Shown piece after piece: positions 1 to 6,100 of a stretch of 6,526 bases of DNA. The stretch comes from Thermoplasmata archaeon (GTDB lineage: Archaea; Thermoplasmatota; Thermoplasmata; Thermoplasmatales; Thermoplasmataceae). Numbering within the stretch: position 1 is the first letter of the stretch; every line of letters starts with the position of its first letter. Position numbers and translations under genes: made by a program. Below the pieces are notes generated by a model. That model was not told the DNA's origin. It worked only from the letters and a program-made list of their open reading frames with translations, and did not search any database. The stretch covers positions 1 to 6,526 of the forward strand of contig JAKAAJ010000059.1 in assembly GCA_021802365.1 (NCBI GenBank), in the 5' to 3' direction.

Positions 1-623
1 CTGTTTGACATAAGTTCAATTTCCGTAGGCTCAGTAAGGTTGACAAAGTTCCCAGGCAGGGACTTGCTGGCAATATCATAATAAAGGGCACCTTCAGATG
101 AGGATAATATGCTGCCATTTCCTGATACTGTGGAGTTTGACATTGAGCCTAAAGGTGTGGAAAAGTTCCATACATTGTCTATGAAATATATGTTGTTATC
201 AGTAGTGTTGAAAAAAGCCACATCCTGGACCCAGTAGACAAATGTGCTTCCCTGGTAGAAGAATTTGAGGTTAAGATTGAGCTGAAATGATAGATTTTTT
301 CCCTGTGAGCCGGATACCTCCAGTTGATTGATACCAATCTTTCCAAGAAATGAAGTTGAGGAATATGAGTAAGAACCATTTGCAGAAACCCCTGCATCGG
401 CTATCCCGATCGGGCTGGCAGATGAGCCAACGGAACGGGATTCGATTGATGATTCCTTTACTGCAATATTATTCGTAGTGTAAGGTGAGCTGTGGGAATT
501 CTCAGAGGAGATGTTCTGGCCGCTTCCGTTGGCTGTGAATGATGAAGATAAAATAATAACTGCAACAAATATGGAAACAGCAATAGCAGCTACTGCTTTT
601 TTGTTCTTAGCCACATTCCTCAT
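1..623 (-). CDS. Thermopsin-family secreted acid protease (peptidase A5), N-terminal part
   Basis: An open frame of 207 codons runs from ATG at 623 to the left edge without a stop, so the gene is cut by the window. The first 10 residues are basic (MRNVAKNKKA) and residues 10-28 are a hydrophobic helix, a typical Sec signal with probable cleavage near residues 30-33. A Ser/Asn-rich linker follows, then PIGIADAGVSANG (71-83), YSYSSTSFLGKIGINQLEV (85-103), FVYWVQDVAFF (128-138) and IYFIDNVWNFS (145-155). These blocks, especially the YWVQDV and DNVWNFS pair, are what I recognise as thermopsin, a pepstatin-sensitive acid protease secreted by thermoacidophilic archaea. Nine N-x-S/T sequons (N32, N37, N82, N110, N139, N153, N163, N169, N195) fit an extracellular glycoprotein. 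The catalytic residues of the family cannot be assigned from this fragment. Role inferred: digestion of external protein at low pH. The start is supported by the signal sequence and by GAGGG upstream. Confidence 0.85.
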   Translation of the reverse strand, partial: MRNVAKNKKAVAAIAVSIFVAVIILSSSFTANGSGQNISSENSHSSPYTTNNIAVKESSIESRSVGSSASPIGIADAGVSANGSYSYSSTSFLGKIGINQLEVSGSQGKNLSFQLNLNLKFFYQGSTFVYWVQDVAFFNTTDNNIYFIDNVWNFSTPLGSMSNSTVSGNGSILSSSEGALYYDIASKSLPGNFVNLTEPTEIELMSN

Positions 624-660
624 CCTTTCCCTCTAATCCCAATTTATCCCAGCTTTTATT
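624..660 (-). promoter_or_regulatory. Upstream region of thermopsin gene: Shine-Dalgarno-like GAGGG plus weak TATA
   Basis: Read on the minus strand, GAGGG (629-633) lies five bases before the ATG at 623 and could pair with the archaeal 16S 3' end. Further up are AT-rich elements GGATAAATT (641-649) and AATAAAAG (about 654-661), and a CATATAAC further away near 690-697. Which of these is the TATA box is unclear. An SD plus a distal TATA would mean a leadered mRNA, unlike several neighbours that look leaderless. Confidence 0.35.
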
Positions 661-742
661 CCCTTTGCCGTTTCCCCTAAACAGGTCATGTTATATGGGT
701 AATTTGGTACAAATAATTGATCAGCAAAATATTCAATAGGAA

Positions 743-1180
743 TTAGAAGAGAATTCTCACTTTCCAGGACCCCTTTTCCTGCATCACATCATTCTTGAGT
801 CCTCGTGATGTTATTTCAGCTGCTGCTCTCTCAGCTTCTGAATACTTGGCAAAGCTCAAGTATACTGAGTCCAGGCCAAATTCCGGCATAACAGACTGCC
901 CGGCCAGTATATCTTCCAGCTTCTGCATTGCGGATGTGAAGTCTGACTCACTTATCCTCATCTTTCCTGACCTTATGCGCTGAACTCCAGCCTCTATAAT
1001 TCCAGAAGATGTTATCCTGTTAACTTTTCTCCTAATTCGGCTCTGGGAACCAGCAAAGCTTGATGCTACAACCACTGCACCCACAATCAGCACTATTAAT
1101 GAATAATCATGATTTAGTGTGTAGAGAAGAACCCCTACTAGCAATAATATCAGGCCGGCTATCATTCTATATGGAGTCAT
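743..1180 (-). CDS. Unrecognised two-helix membrane protein with soluble C-terminal domain
   Basis: I do not recognise this 145-residue protein. Residues 5-21 and 27-44 are two hydrophobic helices separated by a short polar turn (NHDYS). A basic stretch follows (SRIRRKVNR, 47-55), which by the positive-inside rule puts the C-terminal 100 residues in the cytoplasm. The soluble part contains a predicted amphipathic helix around ESDFTSAMQKLEDILAG (78-94), then VYLSFAKY (106-113), helix SEAERAAAEITSRG (114-127) and an end rich in beta residues (WKVRILF). This last block has a beta-alpha-beta-beta order loosely like half a SPOR or ferredoxin-like fold, a resemblance only. The start is supported by a TATA box centred about 24 nt upstream. 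The gene begins 69 nt after the GH31 stop and seems to have its own promoter. No catalytic motif is visible. Confidence 0.7.
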   Translation of the reverse strand: MTPYRMIAGLILLLVGVLLYTLNHDYSLIVLIVGAVVVASSFAGSQSRIRRKVNRITSSGIIEAGVQRIRSGKMRISESDFTSAMQKLEDILAGQSVMPEFGLDSVYLSFAKYSEAERAAAEITSRGLKNDVMQEKGSWKVRILF

Positions 1181-1198
1181 TTATATGCAGAGTAGCCC

Positions 1199-1210
1199 AA
1201 TTATATGAAT
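1199..1210 (-). promoter_or_regulatory. TATA box for the gene starting at 1180 (leaderless)
   Basis: The minus strand reads ATTCATATAATT. Its centre is about 24 nt from the A of the ATG at 1180, the normal TATA-to-start-site distance in archaea, so transcription should begin at or next to the start codon. There is no Shine-Dalgarno sequence between. Confidence 0.55.
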
Positions 1211-1249
1211 TAAAGTTTTCTTTAGAATTAACATTTGAAGGAAACCATA

Positions 1250-3022
1250 TTATTTTCTAACAAACAGGGGAATCTTTTCATGGGAAGTGACCCACGTTTT
1301 CCCTTCCGCACTTGCATTTCCAGGATAGGCAAACCAGTCACCCTCTGGCAGATATATTTCCCGAGACCTTGCTGATTCGTATATCTGAGGCGCGACCATA
1401 ATGTCCCTTCCAAGCATATACTGATCATCTATAAGGTAGGTTTCCGGGTCATCTGGGAAATTATAGAAGAGTGGCCTGACCATTGGATGACCGTGCCTGT
1501 GCGCTTCACTGGCTGATTCAATTAATTTGCCCATGAAGTGGTACCTTGTTTCAATTGCCTTTTTTATGCGTTCCTTGTAAAACGATGGAAGTTTGTATAT
1601 CTCCTGATCATTCCCTGCCTTGATCTTATGATTCCTGTAAAGGGGGAACAGAACAGCCATTTCATAATACCTGCACAGAAGCTCATTGTCAGTTTCACCC
1701 CAGAACCCACCTAAATCGCAACCGGAATAGGGCATACCGGAGAGCCCAAGATTGAGGACCATGGAAAGCTGCAATTTCAAGTCCTCATAGGATGCTTTGT
1801 TATCCCCTGTCCATATGGCCGCATATTTCTGGCATCCGGCATAAGCAGACCTGGTAAGAATGAATGGCCTTTCCACCTTCTGTCTCATAGCCTCGTATGT
1901 CGCCTGGCACTGAAAATAAGGGAAAAGGTTGTGAACATAGTCATCTTCTATCCTGGTTCCATCATCCATAATATGAACGGCCTCTGGATCCATGTTCCCA
2001 CCTCTGGACCCATATCTTGAATCTTTTCTTGTGGATGGCTCATTCATATCCAGCCATATTCCTTGGAAGCCGTTTTCCATGAATTTAGCCACCATATCCC
2101 CCCATTTCTTCCTGGCGCTTTTCCTTATAAAGTCAGGAAATGCGACCTCTCCTGGCCATACATAGTCTGTGTATACAGATGATTCCGAGTCTTCTATATA
2201 ATCTCCAAGAAATTCCCTGAAAACACCGTAATTCTGATCGAATTTAACCCCGGGGTCAATTATTGGAACTATCTCAATTCCCTTCGACCTCATTTCATTG
2301 ACCATTCCTTTCATATCCGGGAATCTTTTGCTGTCTATTGTGAAAATACGATAACCGTCCATGTAATCAATGTCCAGATATGCTGCTGAAACCGGAAACT
2401 CATCAATGTAATTTTGAACCACAGATTCCAGTGATCTCCTTGGAAAATATGACCATCTTGAGATCTGATGCCCAAGAGCCCATTCCGGAATCTCGAAAGG
2501 CTTTCCAGTCAGCGTAGTATACCATTCCAGAGCCTCCTCTGGATTCTTCCCTTCATGAAGGAAAAACTCCATATTTTTAATGTTGACCGTTACCTTTACC
2601 TTATCGTATTCTTCTGCGCCGAAATCGAAATCACATCTCCCAAATGAATTTATTAGAACACAAACTGATGACTTCCTGTTGACAATCATAAATACAGGGA
2701 TTGCTGAATAAATGGTATTCTTCAGGTCATTGTAATCCCATGCGGTGGAAGTGATAGAACTGAACTTTGTCCGGTTTCTCCTCATTCTCAGAGGTGTTTC
2801 GCCAAGGCCGAAAATATGATCACAATCGTTCAGGTCGATAAGCAGTTTCAGGTTGCTTCCTTCCCTCTGACAGGTAACCTTTCTTCCATTCAGATCAAGT
2901 ATCCCTGACTCTTCAGATAAAATTGTGAGCATGTGACTTTTATCTCTGAATGAAAGGAGGCCTTCAGAGATACCTGATGTTATTTCCAGCTCACTTTCAT
3001 TCTTGTAATAATACAGTTCCAT
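1250..3022 (-). CDS. GH31 alpha-glucosidase, short form lacking the distal C-terminal domain
   Basis: This 590-residue protein hydrolyses terminal alpha-glucosidic bonds by the retaining GH31 mechanism. An N-terminal beta-sandwich (about 1-170) contains HIFGLGETPLRMRRNRTK (69-86). The TIM barrel (about 178-515) carries LDIDYMDGYRIFTID (216-230), the signature GIWLDMNEPS with nucleophile D325, ILTRSAYAGCQKY (388-400) and WTGDN with acid/base D407. GCDLGGF (434-440), YRNHK (462-466) and GHPMVRPLFY (511-520) complete the active-site set. All key residues are intact. The protein resembles Sulfolobus MalA (about 690 residues) throughout but stops after HEKIPLFVRK, exactly where relatives continue with a GSIIP motif and a further beta domain of roughly 90 residues. 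There is no signal peptide, so it is inferred to be cytoplasmic, acting on maltose or malto-oligosaccharides. Substrate preference cannot be read from sequence. The start ATG has GGAAG one base upstream and a weak TATA-like TTATTC at about -28 to -23. Confidence 0.95.
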   Translation of the reverse strand: MELYYYKNESELEITSGISEGLLSFRDKSHMLTILSEESGILDLNGRKVTCQREGSNLKLLIDLNDCDHIFGLGETPLRMRRNRTKFSSITSTAWDYNDLKNTIYSAIPVFMIVNRKSSVCVLINSFGRCDFDFGAEEYDKVKVTVNIKNMEFFLHEGKNPEEALEWYTTLTGKPFEIPEWALGHQISRWSYFPRRSLESVVQNYIDEFPVSAAYLDIDYMDGYRIFTIDSKRFPDMKGMVNEMRSKGIEIVPIIDPGVKFDQNYGVFREFLGDYIEDSESSVYTDYVWPGEVAFPDFIRKSARKKWGDMVAKFMENGFQGIWLDMNEPSTRKDSRYGSRGGNMDPEAVHIMDDGTRIEDDYVHNLFPYFQCQATYEAMRQKVERPFILTRSAYAGCQKYAAIWTGDNKASYEDLKLQLSMVLNLGLSGMPYSGCDLGGFWGETDNELLCRYYEMAVLFPLYRNHKIKAGNDQEIYKLPSFYKERIKKAIETRYHFMGKLIESASEAHRHGHPMVRPLFYNFPDDPETYLIDDQYMLGRDIMVAPQIYESARSREIYLPEGDWFAYPGNASAEGKTWVTSHEKIPLFVRK

Positions 3023-3104
3023 CTTCCAACAATGGATTTGAGATGAATAAGTCTTTCATAATGTTCCGAAAAAAGCTATGAACTCCTTTCACCTATTATC
3101 TGTT

Positions 3105-3443
3105 TTATTTAATGTGCGGATGAATTATAAAATGGCCAATTTTAATGCCGGTATTTATTATTATTGAACCTGTATAGTACAGATACATCCAGAGGAAAGT
3201 CACAGCCACCCCTAGCAACCATCTGAGTTTTATCTGACCAGAATAAAACATTAAGGCAAGGATAAGCACAGAAAAAACCATGATTGCTCGATTGGCATTT
3301 TTAACAATTTTTTCATCCTCTGGGCTAAGAGAATGACCAGTGTAAAACCTACCAACACCGTAGCATTTTGCACATATCTCTTTGCCATTTTCCGTGTAGC
3401 CTCTGCCAAGGCATTCATGGCATTCTATCCAGTCTCTCAACAT
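3105..3443 (-). CDS. Small membrane protein with DnaJ-type CxxCxGxG zinc site
   Basis: The protein has 112 residues from ATG 3443, or 114 if GTG 3449 is used. I do not recognise a named family. At its N-terminus are two CxxCxGxG-type repeats, CHECLGRG and CAKCYGVG, 12 residues apart, the pattern that binds zinc in the cysteine-rich region of DnaJ. Two repeats give four cysteines, enough for one zinc ion. There is no J domain. Two hydrophobic helices follow (about 53-68 and 76-91 in the short numbering) and a possible third membrane-associated segment runs to the end (SIIINTGIKIGHFIIH). A lone zinc finger tethered to the membrane suggests protein binding or assembly, but this is inference. ATG 3443 is preferred because the TATA box is 24 nt upstream. 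The gene is divergent from the DUF202 gene and lies 82 nt ahead of the GH31 gene on the same strand, so co-transcription with it is possible. Confidence 0.7.
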   Translation of the reverse strand: MLRDWIECHECLGRGYTENGKEICAKCYGVGRFYTGHSLSPEDEKIVKNANRAIMVFSVLILALMFYSGQIKLRWLLGVAVTFLWMYLYYTGSIIINTGIKIGHFIIHPHIK

Positions 3444-3460
3444 ATGCACATTGAAGTTGA

Positions 3461-3474
3461 AGGATAAATACTTA
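3461..3474. promoter_or_regulatory. Divergent promoter: TATA box between zinc-site membrane protein and DUF202 gene
   Basis: The minus strand reads TAAGTATTTATCCT. The core TATTTAT is centred 24 nt from ATG 3443, which suits a leaderless mRNA for the leftward gene. No better AT-rich box precedes the rightward DUF202 gene, so the same element (plus strand GATAAATAC) may also serve it, with a start near 3490-3494. In that case the ATG at 3474 lies upstream of the transcript. Confidence 0.5.
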
Positions 3475-3533
3475 TGCCAATTGAAGCATGCTGGAAATCA
3501 GGAATTAACAGGCATCTGGAAAATCCCCTATTT

Positions 3534-3538
3534 GAGGT
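3534..3538 (+). promoter_or_regulatory. Shine-Dalgarno GAGGT favouring TTG 3546 as DUF202 start
   Basis: GAGGT lies seven bases before the in-frame TTG at 3546 and matches the archaeal anti-Shine-Dalgarno sequence. The upstream ATG at 3474 has no such site. This decides the start chosen for the DUF202 gene. Confidence 0.5.
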
Positions 3539-3545
3539 AAAGAAA

Positions 3546-3914
3546 TTGTCATTGGAAGATTCTGGTAACAAAGTTACCCAGCATATGGCTAATGAAAGAA
3601 CCTATCTTGCCTGGGTAAGGACCGGGATATCAATAATTGCACTAGGCTTTGTTGTGTCCAAATTTGGCATCATAATAAGAGAGCTGGTTCCGAATTCTCC
3701 TCAGACAAACAGCCACCTTTCCACAATAGTTGGCGTATTTCTTGTGGTAGCCGGCGGTTTTATGCAGCTTCTGGCCCTCAGAAGTTTTGTAAGAAACAGA
3801 AATAGTATAGAAAAGGGAGATTTCTCAGCACCAAGATGGCTTGAAATATCTGCAGGTGCAGTTACATTTGCAGTAGCAATTGTTCTGGTGGCATATCTTC
3901 TCATTTCAGTTTGA
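3546..3914 (+). CDS. DUF202 family (YidH-like) three-helix membrane protein
   Basis: The hallmark NERTYLAWVRTGISIIALGFVVSKF lies at residues 16-40 of the 122-residue form, and I recognise it as DUF202, the domain of bacterial YidH and of the membrane part of eukaryotic VTC polyphosphate proteins. Three hydrophobic helices are visible: about 27-45 including the signature, 59-79 (STIVGVFLVVAGGFMQLLAL) and 100-122 at the C-terminus. Its molecular function is not established for archaea and no polyphosphate polymerase domain is nearby. The start is uncertain. ATG 3474 would add 24 residues (MPIEACWKS onward) that do not look like the family, whereas TTG 3546 has a GAGGT Shine-Dalgarno and leaves the usual short polar N-terminus SLEDSGNKVTQHMA. 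The gene is transcribed away from the zinc-site membrane protein and converges on the small zinc-ribbon gene. Confidence 0.85.
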   Translation: MSLEDSGNKVTQHMANERTYLAWVRTGISIIALGFVVSKFGIIIRELVPNSPQTNSHLSTIVGVFLVVAGGFMQLLALRSFVRNRNSIEKGDFSAPRWLEISAGAVTFAVAIVLVAYLLISV

Positions 3915-4041
3915 AATTATCCCTGACGAAAAATTCAAAATGCATTTACGTTCGGATGTTCTGATTATCCAACAGTTTCATATGGCTCCGGCAGAGAAGG
4001 TAACTGCAATTTTAAGCTCATAAATAAACAGAAATTAAATT
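3915..4041. other. Convergent intergenic region
   Basis: This gap lies between the DUF202 gene and the possible 38-codon ORF, which converge. I see no RNA gene, repeat or clear hairpin in it. A run of five T on the plus strand at 4073-4077, within the opposing ORF, could stop DUF202 transcription. Confidence 0.4.
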
Positions 4042-4158
4042 TTAGGCATGATTACTGCTATAACAGTGTATCTTTTTCATCTCCGGGACATATCCTCCGG
4101 GCAGGCTTCTTCCCAATCTCAAAGTGATTAATGTTTTAAATTTCTCCATCAGGGGCAT
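4042..4158 (-). CDS. Possible 38-residue ORF behind the zinc-ribbon gene
   Basis: ATG at 4158 opens a frame of 38 codons ending in TAA at 4042-4044. It begins only four bases after the zinc-ribbon stop, and AGGA lies within the last codons of that gene about nine bases before the ATG, an arrangement typical of coupled translation. The product is basic and begins MPLMEKFKTLITLRLGRS, then has LPGGYVPEMKK and ends CYSSNHA. There is no membrane helix and a single cysteine. I know no homologue. It could be a chance frame, so the call rests on position and composition only. Confidence 0.3.
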   Translation of the reverse strand: MPLMEKFKTLITLRLGRSLPGGYVPEMKKIHCYSSNHA

Positions 4159-4162
4159 GAAT

Positions 4163-4381
4163 TCAGTTCCTGTCTTTTCTTAGCTCCTCCCTGAATCTGA
4201 CAAGATCCTTTGGCTTAACCTGAAGTATGAAGCTCCCCACATAATTACATTCATTGCATCTGTATACCTCTCCAGTAATGCCACCCGCTGTCCAGCTTAT
4301 CTTTGTAGAGCCACATTTTGGACACACTGTTATCTCTTCCATAATTTTTAGAACCCAATCTGTTATCTTAAGGCTTTCCAT
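4163..4381 (-). CDS. Small zinc-ribbon protein
   Basis: This 72-residue protein has a four-cysteine zinc ribbon: VCPKCGSTKISW (C20, C23) and VYRCNECNYVGSF (C42, C45), with a glycine-rich beta turn between (TAGGITGE). It belongs to the broad group of archaeal single zinc-ribbon proteins resembling the ribbons of TFIIS, TFB and RNA polymerase subunits, but I cannot place it in a named family. A short amphipathic leader (ITDWVLKIMEE, 6-16) precedes the ribbon and a charged tail follows (KPKDLVRFREELRKDRN). A role in nucleic-acid or protein binding is inference. The TATA centre is about 20 nt from ATG 4381, slightly close for a leaderless start; ATG 4342 (residue 14) is an alternative that keeps the whole ribbon. 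It may be followed in an operon by the 38-codon ORF. Confidence 0.75.
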   Translation of the reverse strand: MESLKITDWVLKIMEEITVCPKCGSTKISWTAGGITGEVYRCNECNYVGSFILQVKPKDLVRFREELRKDRN

Positions 4382-4395
4382 GGTTTTCCCTGCAA

Positions 4396-4407
4396 TTTTA
4401 TAAAAAA
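4396..4407 (-). promoter_or_regulatory. TATA box for zinc-ribbon gene
   Basis: The minus strand reads TTTTTTATAAAA, a strong AT element centred about 20 nt before the ATG at 4381. A second TATA-like stretch, AATATAAA on the minus strand at 4454-4461, is a weaker alternative that would give a leader of about 50 nt. Confidence 0.45.
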
Positions 4408-4492
4408 GCCATTTATCATGGTAATTTAAGAAATCACAGGATCAGGTACATGCTTTATATTGAAATTCCCCTAATTCTGAATCCTGGCTAGT

Positions 4493-5686
4493 TCATGTAG
4501 AGTTCTGTATTTCTTTTTCTGGCCTTGCCTTCTTTCCGGAGCTGTGCCTGAACGCAATTATTACCAAAGCTGCTAATATGCCAAAAATTGCACTTACAAT
4601 ATATGGCGATCCTATGGATACGGAACCAAACAGGAATCCGCCTATACCTGGCCCGATTGTGTTAGCCAATGATGTTGCAGATTGTGATATTCCCAGAGTT
4701 GCACCCCTTGCCACTGAAGACCTCTGGCTCAGTATTGAAATTACAGGGGTCTGGAACAGGCTGTATCCTAAATTCAGGATGGTTAAACCTCCAAGAACAA
4801 AATATTCCCCTGGGGTTGCGTAGAGTATTAAGAACCCCAGGGAGAAGAAAATCATCGCGAATCCGGAGGCCCTTATTTCTCCGGACTTCCTTGAAATGAA
4901 TGGTATCAGAATGAACTGGAATGCTGCCTGTTCCAGGCCTAGTATCAACAGAACTATCCCCACCTCAAGTGAGGCCCACCCAAATAGATCCTCCCCATAG
5001 TATGCCAGTGTGGCCTGCATTATTGCAAACCCCATTCCTACAAATACCAGACCTAGAAAAAGAAACCCGCCTCTTTTCGCCGCACTGGAAATCTGCCTTA
5101 AGAAATTCATTCCGCGAGTTGGAAGGTCGATCCTTGATTCCTTTAAGCGTAAAACAAGGACTAGGTTTGTGAATGAAAGTAGTGATGTCAGGTATATAAC
5201 TGTCCTGAATCCCAGAAACGAAAGAATACCCCCAAGTGCAGGCCCTATGACGAAACCCATTCCAATTGCGGCCCCGATTATTCCTATTGCTTTAGTTCTG
5301 CTTTCTGGATCTGTCCTGTCAGAGACCATTGAATAAATTACTGTCAGGTTAGCAGAAGTCCCACCACTTATCAATCTTCCCAGGAAAAGAAATAGAAGCG
5401 ATGGGGCACTTGCAAAGACAATATATCCTGCAATTTCTCCTGCCAGACCAATTATGAGGATCTTTTTTCTTCCATATCTATCGGAAAGAGAACCAAGGAT
5501 TGGAGACATAATCAGCTGGGCAACTGAATATGCTGCCAGAAGCATAGAGAATTCAAAAGGAGACGCACCCAGCCTTTGAGCATAATATGGTGCTATAGGT
5601 ATGATTATGCCGAAACCAATGAAATCAATAAAAGCAGTGAAAAACAGGGGAAACACTGCTGTGAAACTACTTGATTCCCTCTTCAT
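4493..5686 (-). CDS. MFS transporter, drug:H+ antiporter (DHA1/TetA-like)
   Basis: The 397-residue protein has the length and twelve-helix pattern of a major facilitator. Diagnostic motifs: DFIGFGIIIPIAPYYAQRLG at 21-40 (helix 1, motif D-like); motif A GSLSDRYGRKK at 65-75 with D69, R70, G72 and R73 in the loop between helices 2 and 3; LGRLISGG at 102-109 (motif B, R104); and the antiporter motif C GMGFVIGPALGG at 142-153 in helix 5. The C-terminal half repeats the pattern with GPGIGG (345-350). Motif C places it with proton-coupled exporters of the TetA/Bmr type rather than sugar importers. The substrate is unknown: drug, metabolite or other small molecule. The central loop (180-205) is basic and the tail KKARPEKE is charged, both expected in the cytoplasm. 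No regulator gene is adjacent. TATA-like TATTAAG lies about 25 nt before the ATG. Confidence 0.9.
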   Translation of the reverse strand: MKRESSSFTAVFPLFFTAFIDFIGFGIIIPIAPYYAQRLGASPFEFSMLLAAYSVAQLIMSPILGSLSDRYGRKKILIIGLAGEIAGYIVFASAPSLLFLFLGRLISGGTSANLTVIYSMVSDRTDPESRTKAIGIIGAAIGMGFVIGPALGGILSFLGFRTVIYLTSLLSFTNLVLVLRLKESRIDLPTRGMNFLRQISSAAKRGGFLFLGLVFVGMGFAIMQATLAYYGEDLFGWASLEVGIVLLILGLEQAAFQFILIPFISRKSGEIRASGFAMIFFSLGFLILYATPGEYFVLGGLTILNLGYSLFQTPVISILSQRSSVARGATLGISQSATSLANTIGPGIGGFLFGSVSIGSPYIVSAIFGILAALVIIAFRHSSGKKARPEKEIQNST

Positions 5687-5707
5687 GAATCAGGCAAATC
5701 TCTCACG

Positions 5708-5714
5708 CTTAATA
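5708..5714 (-). promoter_or_regulatory. TATA-like element for the MFS gene
   Basis: The minus strand reads TATTAAG, centred about 25 nt from ATG 5686, again the spacing of a leaderless transcript. The match to the archaeal TATA consensus is only moderate. Confidence 0.4.
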
Positions 5715-5801
5715 CCTGCTTATCAATACTTTTTTGATATCTCCTCTTTCAGGTATAATGCAAAAAAGTAAAGGAACCACCTGCAAGACAGCATGTTCTC
5801 A

Positions 5802-5845
5802 TTTTATATTAAAATCTGAAACACTATTGATAGAATGTTTAATAT
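5802..5845 (+). promoter_or_regulatory. Candidate promoter elements for rpoK
   Basis: Two TATA-like elements precede rpoK. TTTTATATTAAAA (5802-5814) is the stronger and would start transcription near 5833, leaving a leader of about 50 nt. TTTAATAT (5838-5845) would start near 5867, leaving about 15 nt. The first is nearly symmetrical and could act in both directions within the divergent gap to the MFS gene. Confidence 0.4.
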
Positions 5846-5881
5846 GTTTCTTTTCATTACCTATCGATTCTATTGATTTTT

Positions 5882-6061
5882 ATGCAATACACTAAATTTG
5901 AGAAAGCAAGGATTATCGGGGCCAGAGCACTCCAGATCTCCATGGGCGCCCCGGTATTAATTGAAATACCAAAAGGAATGATGGACCCTGTTGACATAGC
6001 AATGATGGAATTCACTAACGACGCCATACCTATAACAATTAAAAGGGAAAAGAAAGACTGA
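5882..6061 (+). CDS. rpoK: DNA-directed RNA polymerase subunit Rpo6 (RpoK)
   Basis: This 59-residue protein is the archaeal counterpart of bacterial omega and eukaryotic Rpb6, which clamps the C-terminal end of the largest polymerase subunit and helps assembly of the core enzyme. The family core is complete: [23 protein letters not shown] (3-25), then the [10 protein letters not shown] block (35-44) and the conserved end AIPITIKR (48-55). It is a short archaeal form without the acidic N-terminal extension of Rpb6. ATG 5882 is chosen over the in-frame TTG 5873 because the family begins a few residues before the YTKFEKAR core. The gene stands alone between a divergent transporter and the 16S rRNA gene, on the same strand as the rRNA. 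Confidence 0.95.
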   Translation: MQYTKFEKARIIGARALQISMGAPVLIEIPKGMMDPVDIAMMEFTNDAIPITIKREKKD

Positions 6062-6100
6062 ATTTTCTGGATTTATTTTAGAATTCCCCCCACATTTTTT
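6062..6100 (+). terminator. T-rich probable terminator after rpoK
   Basis: Directly after the stop codon come ATTTTC, ATTTATTTTAG and a run of six T at 6095-6100. Archaeal RNA polymerase stops at oligo-T stretches without needing a hairpin, so this should separate rpoK from the rRNA unit. A hairpin lies just beyond, not before, the T run. Confidence 0.45.

Noticed and set aside
179..397. A 72-codon minus-strand frame
   Set aside because: It overlaps the thermopsin coding frame, which has a signal sequence and clear family motifs; this one has none.
1181..1249. Frameshifted remainder of the GH31 C-terminal domain
   Set aside because: One alternative frame stays open (starting IWFPSNVNSK) but shows no GSIIP motif or similarity to the family tail.
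3940..4023. A 27-codon plus-strand frame after DUF202
   Set aside because: It has no Shine-Dalgarno sequence, no TATA box at a useful distance and unremarkable composition.
4578..5336. Several open plus-strand frames of 76-108 codons
   Set aside because: They are antisense to the MFS gene, lack family motifs, and are proline/arginine-rich as expected from the complement of hydrophobic transmembrane codons.
5758..5895. Plus-strand frame of 45 codons with four cysteines (starting MQKSKGTTCK)
   Set aside because: It runs through the rpoK promoter and overlaps the rpoK start in another frame, and its composition is AT-driven.
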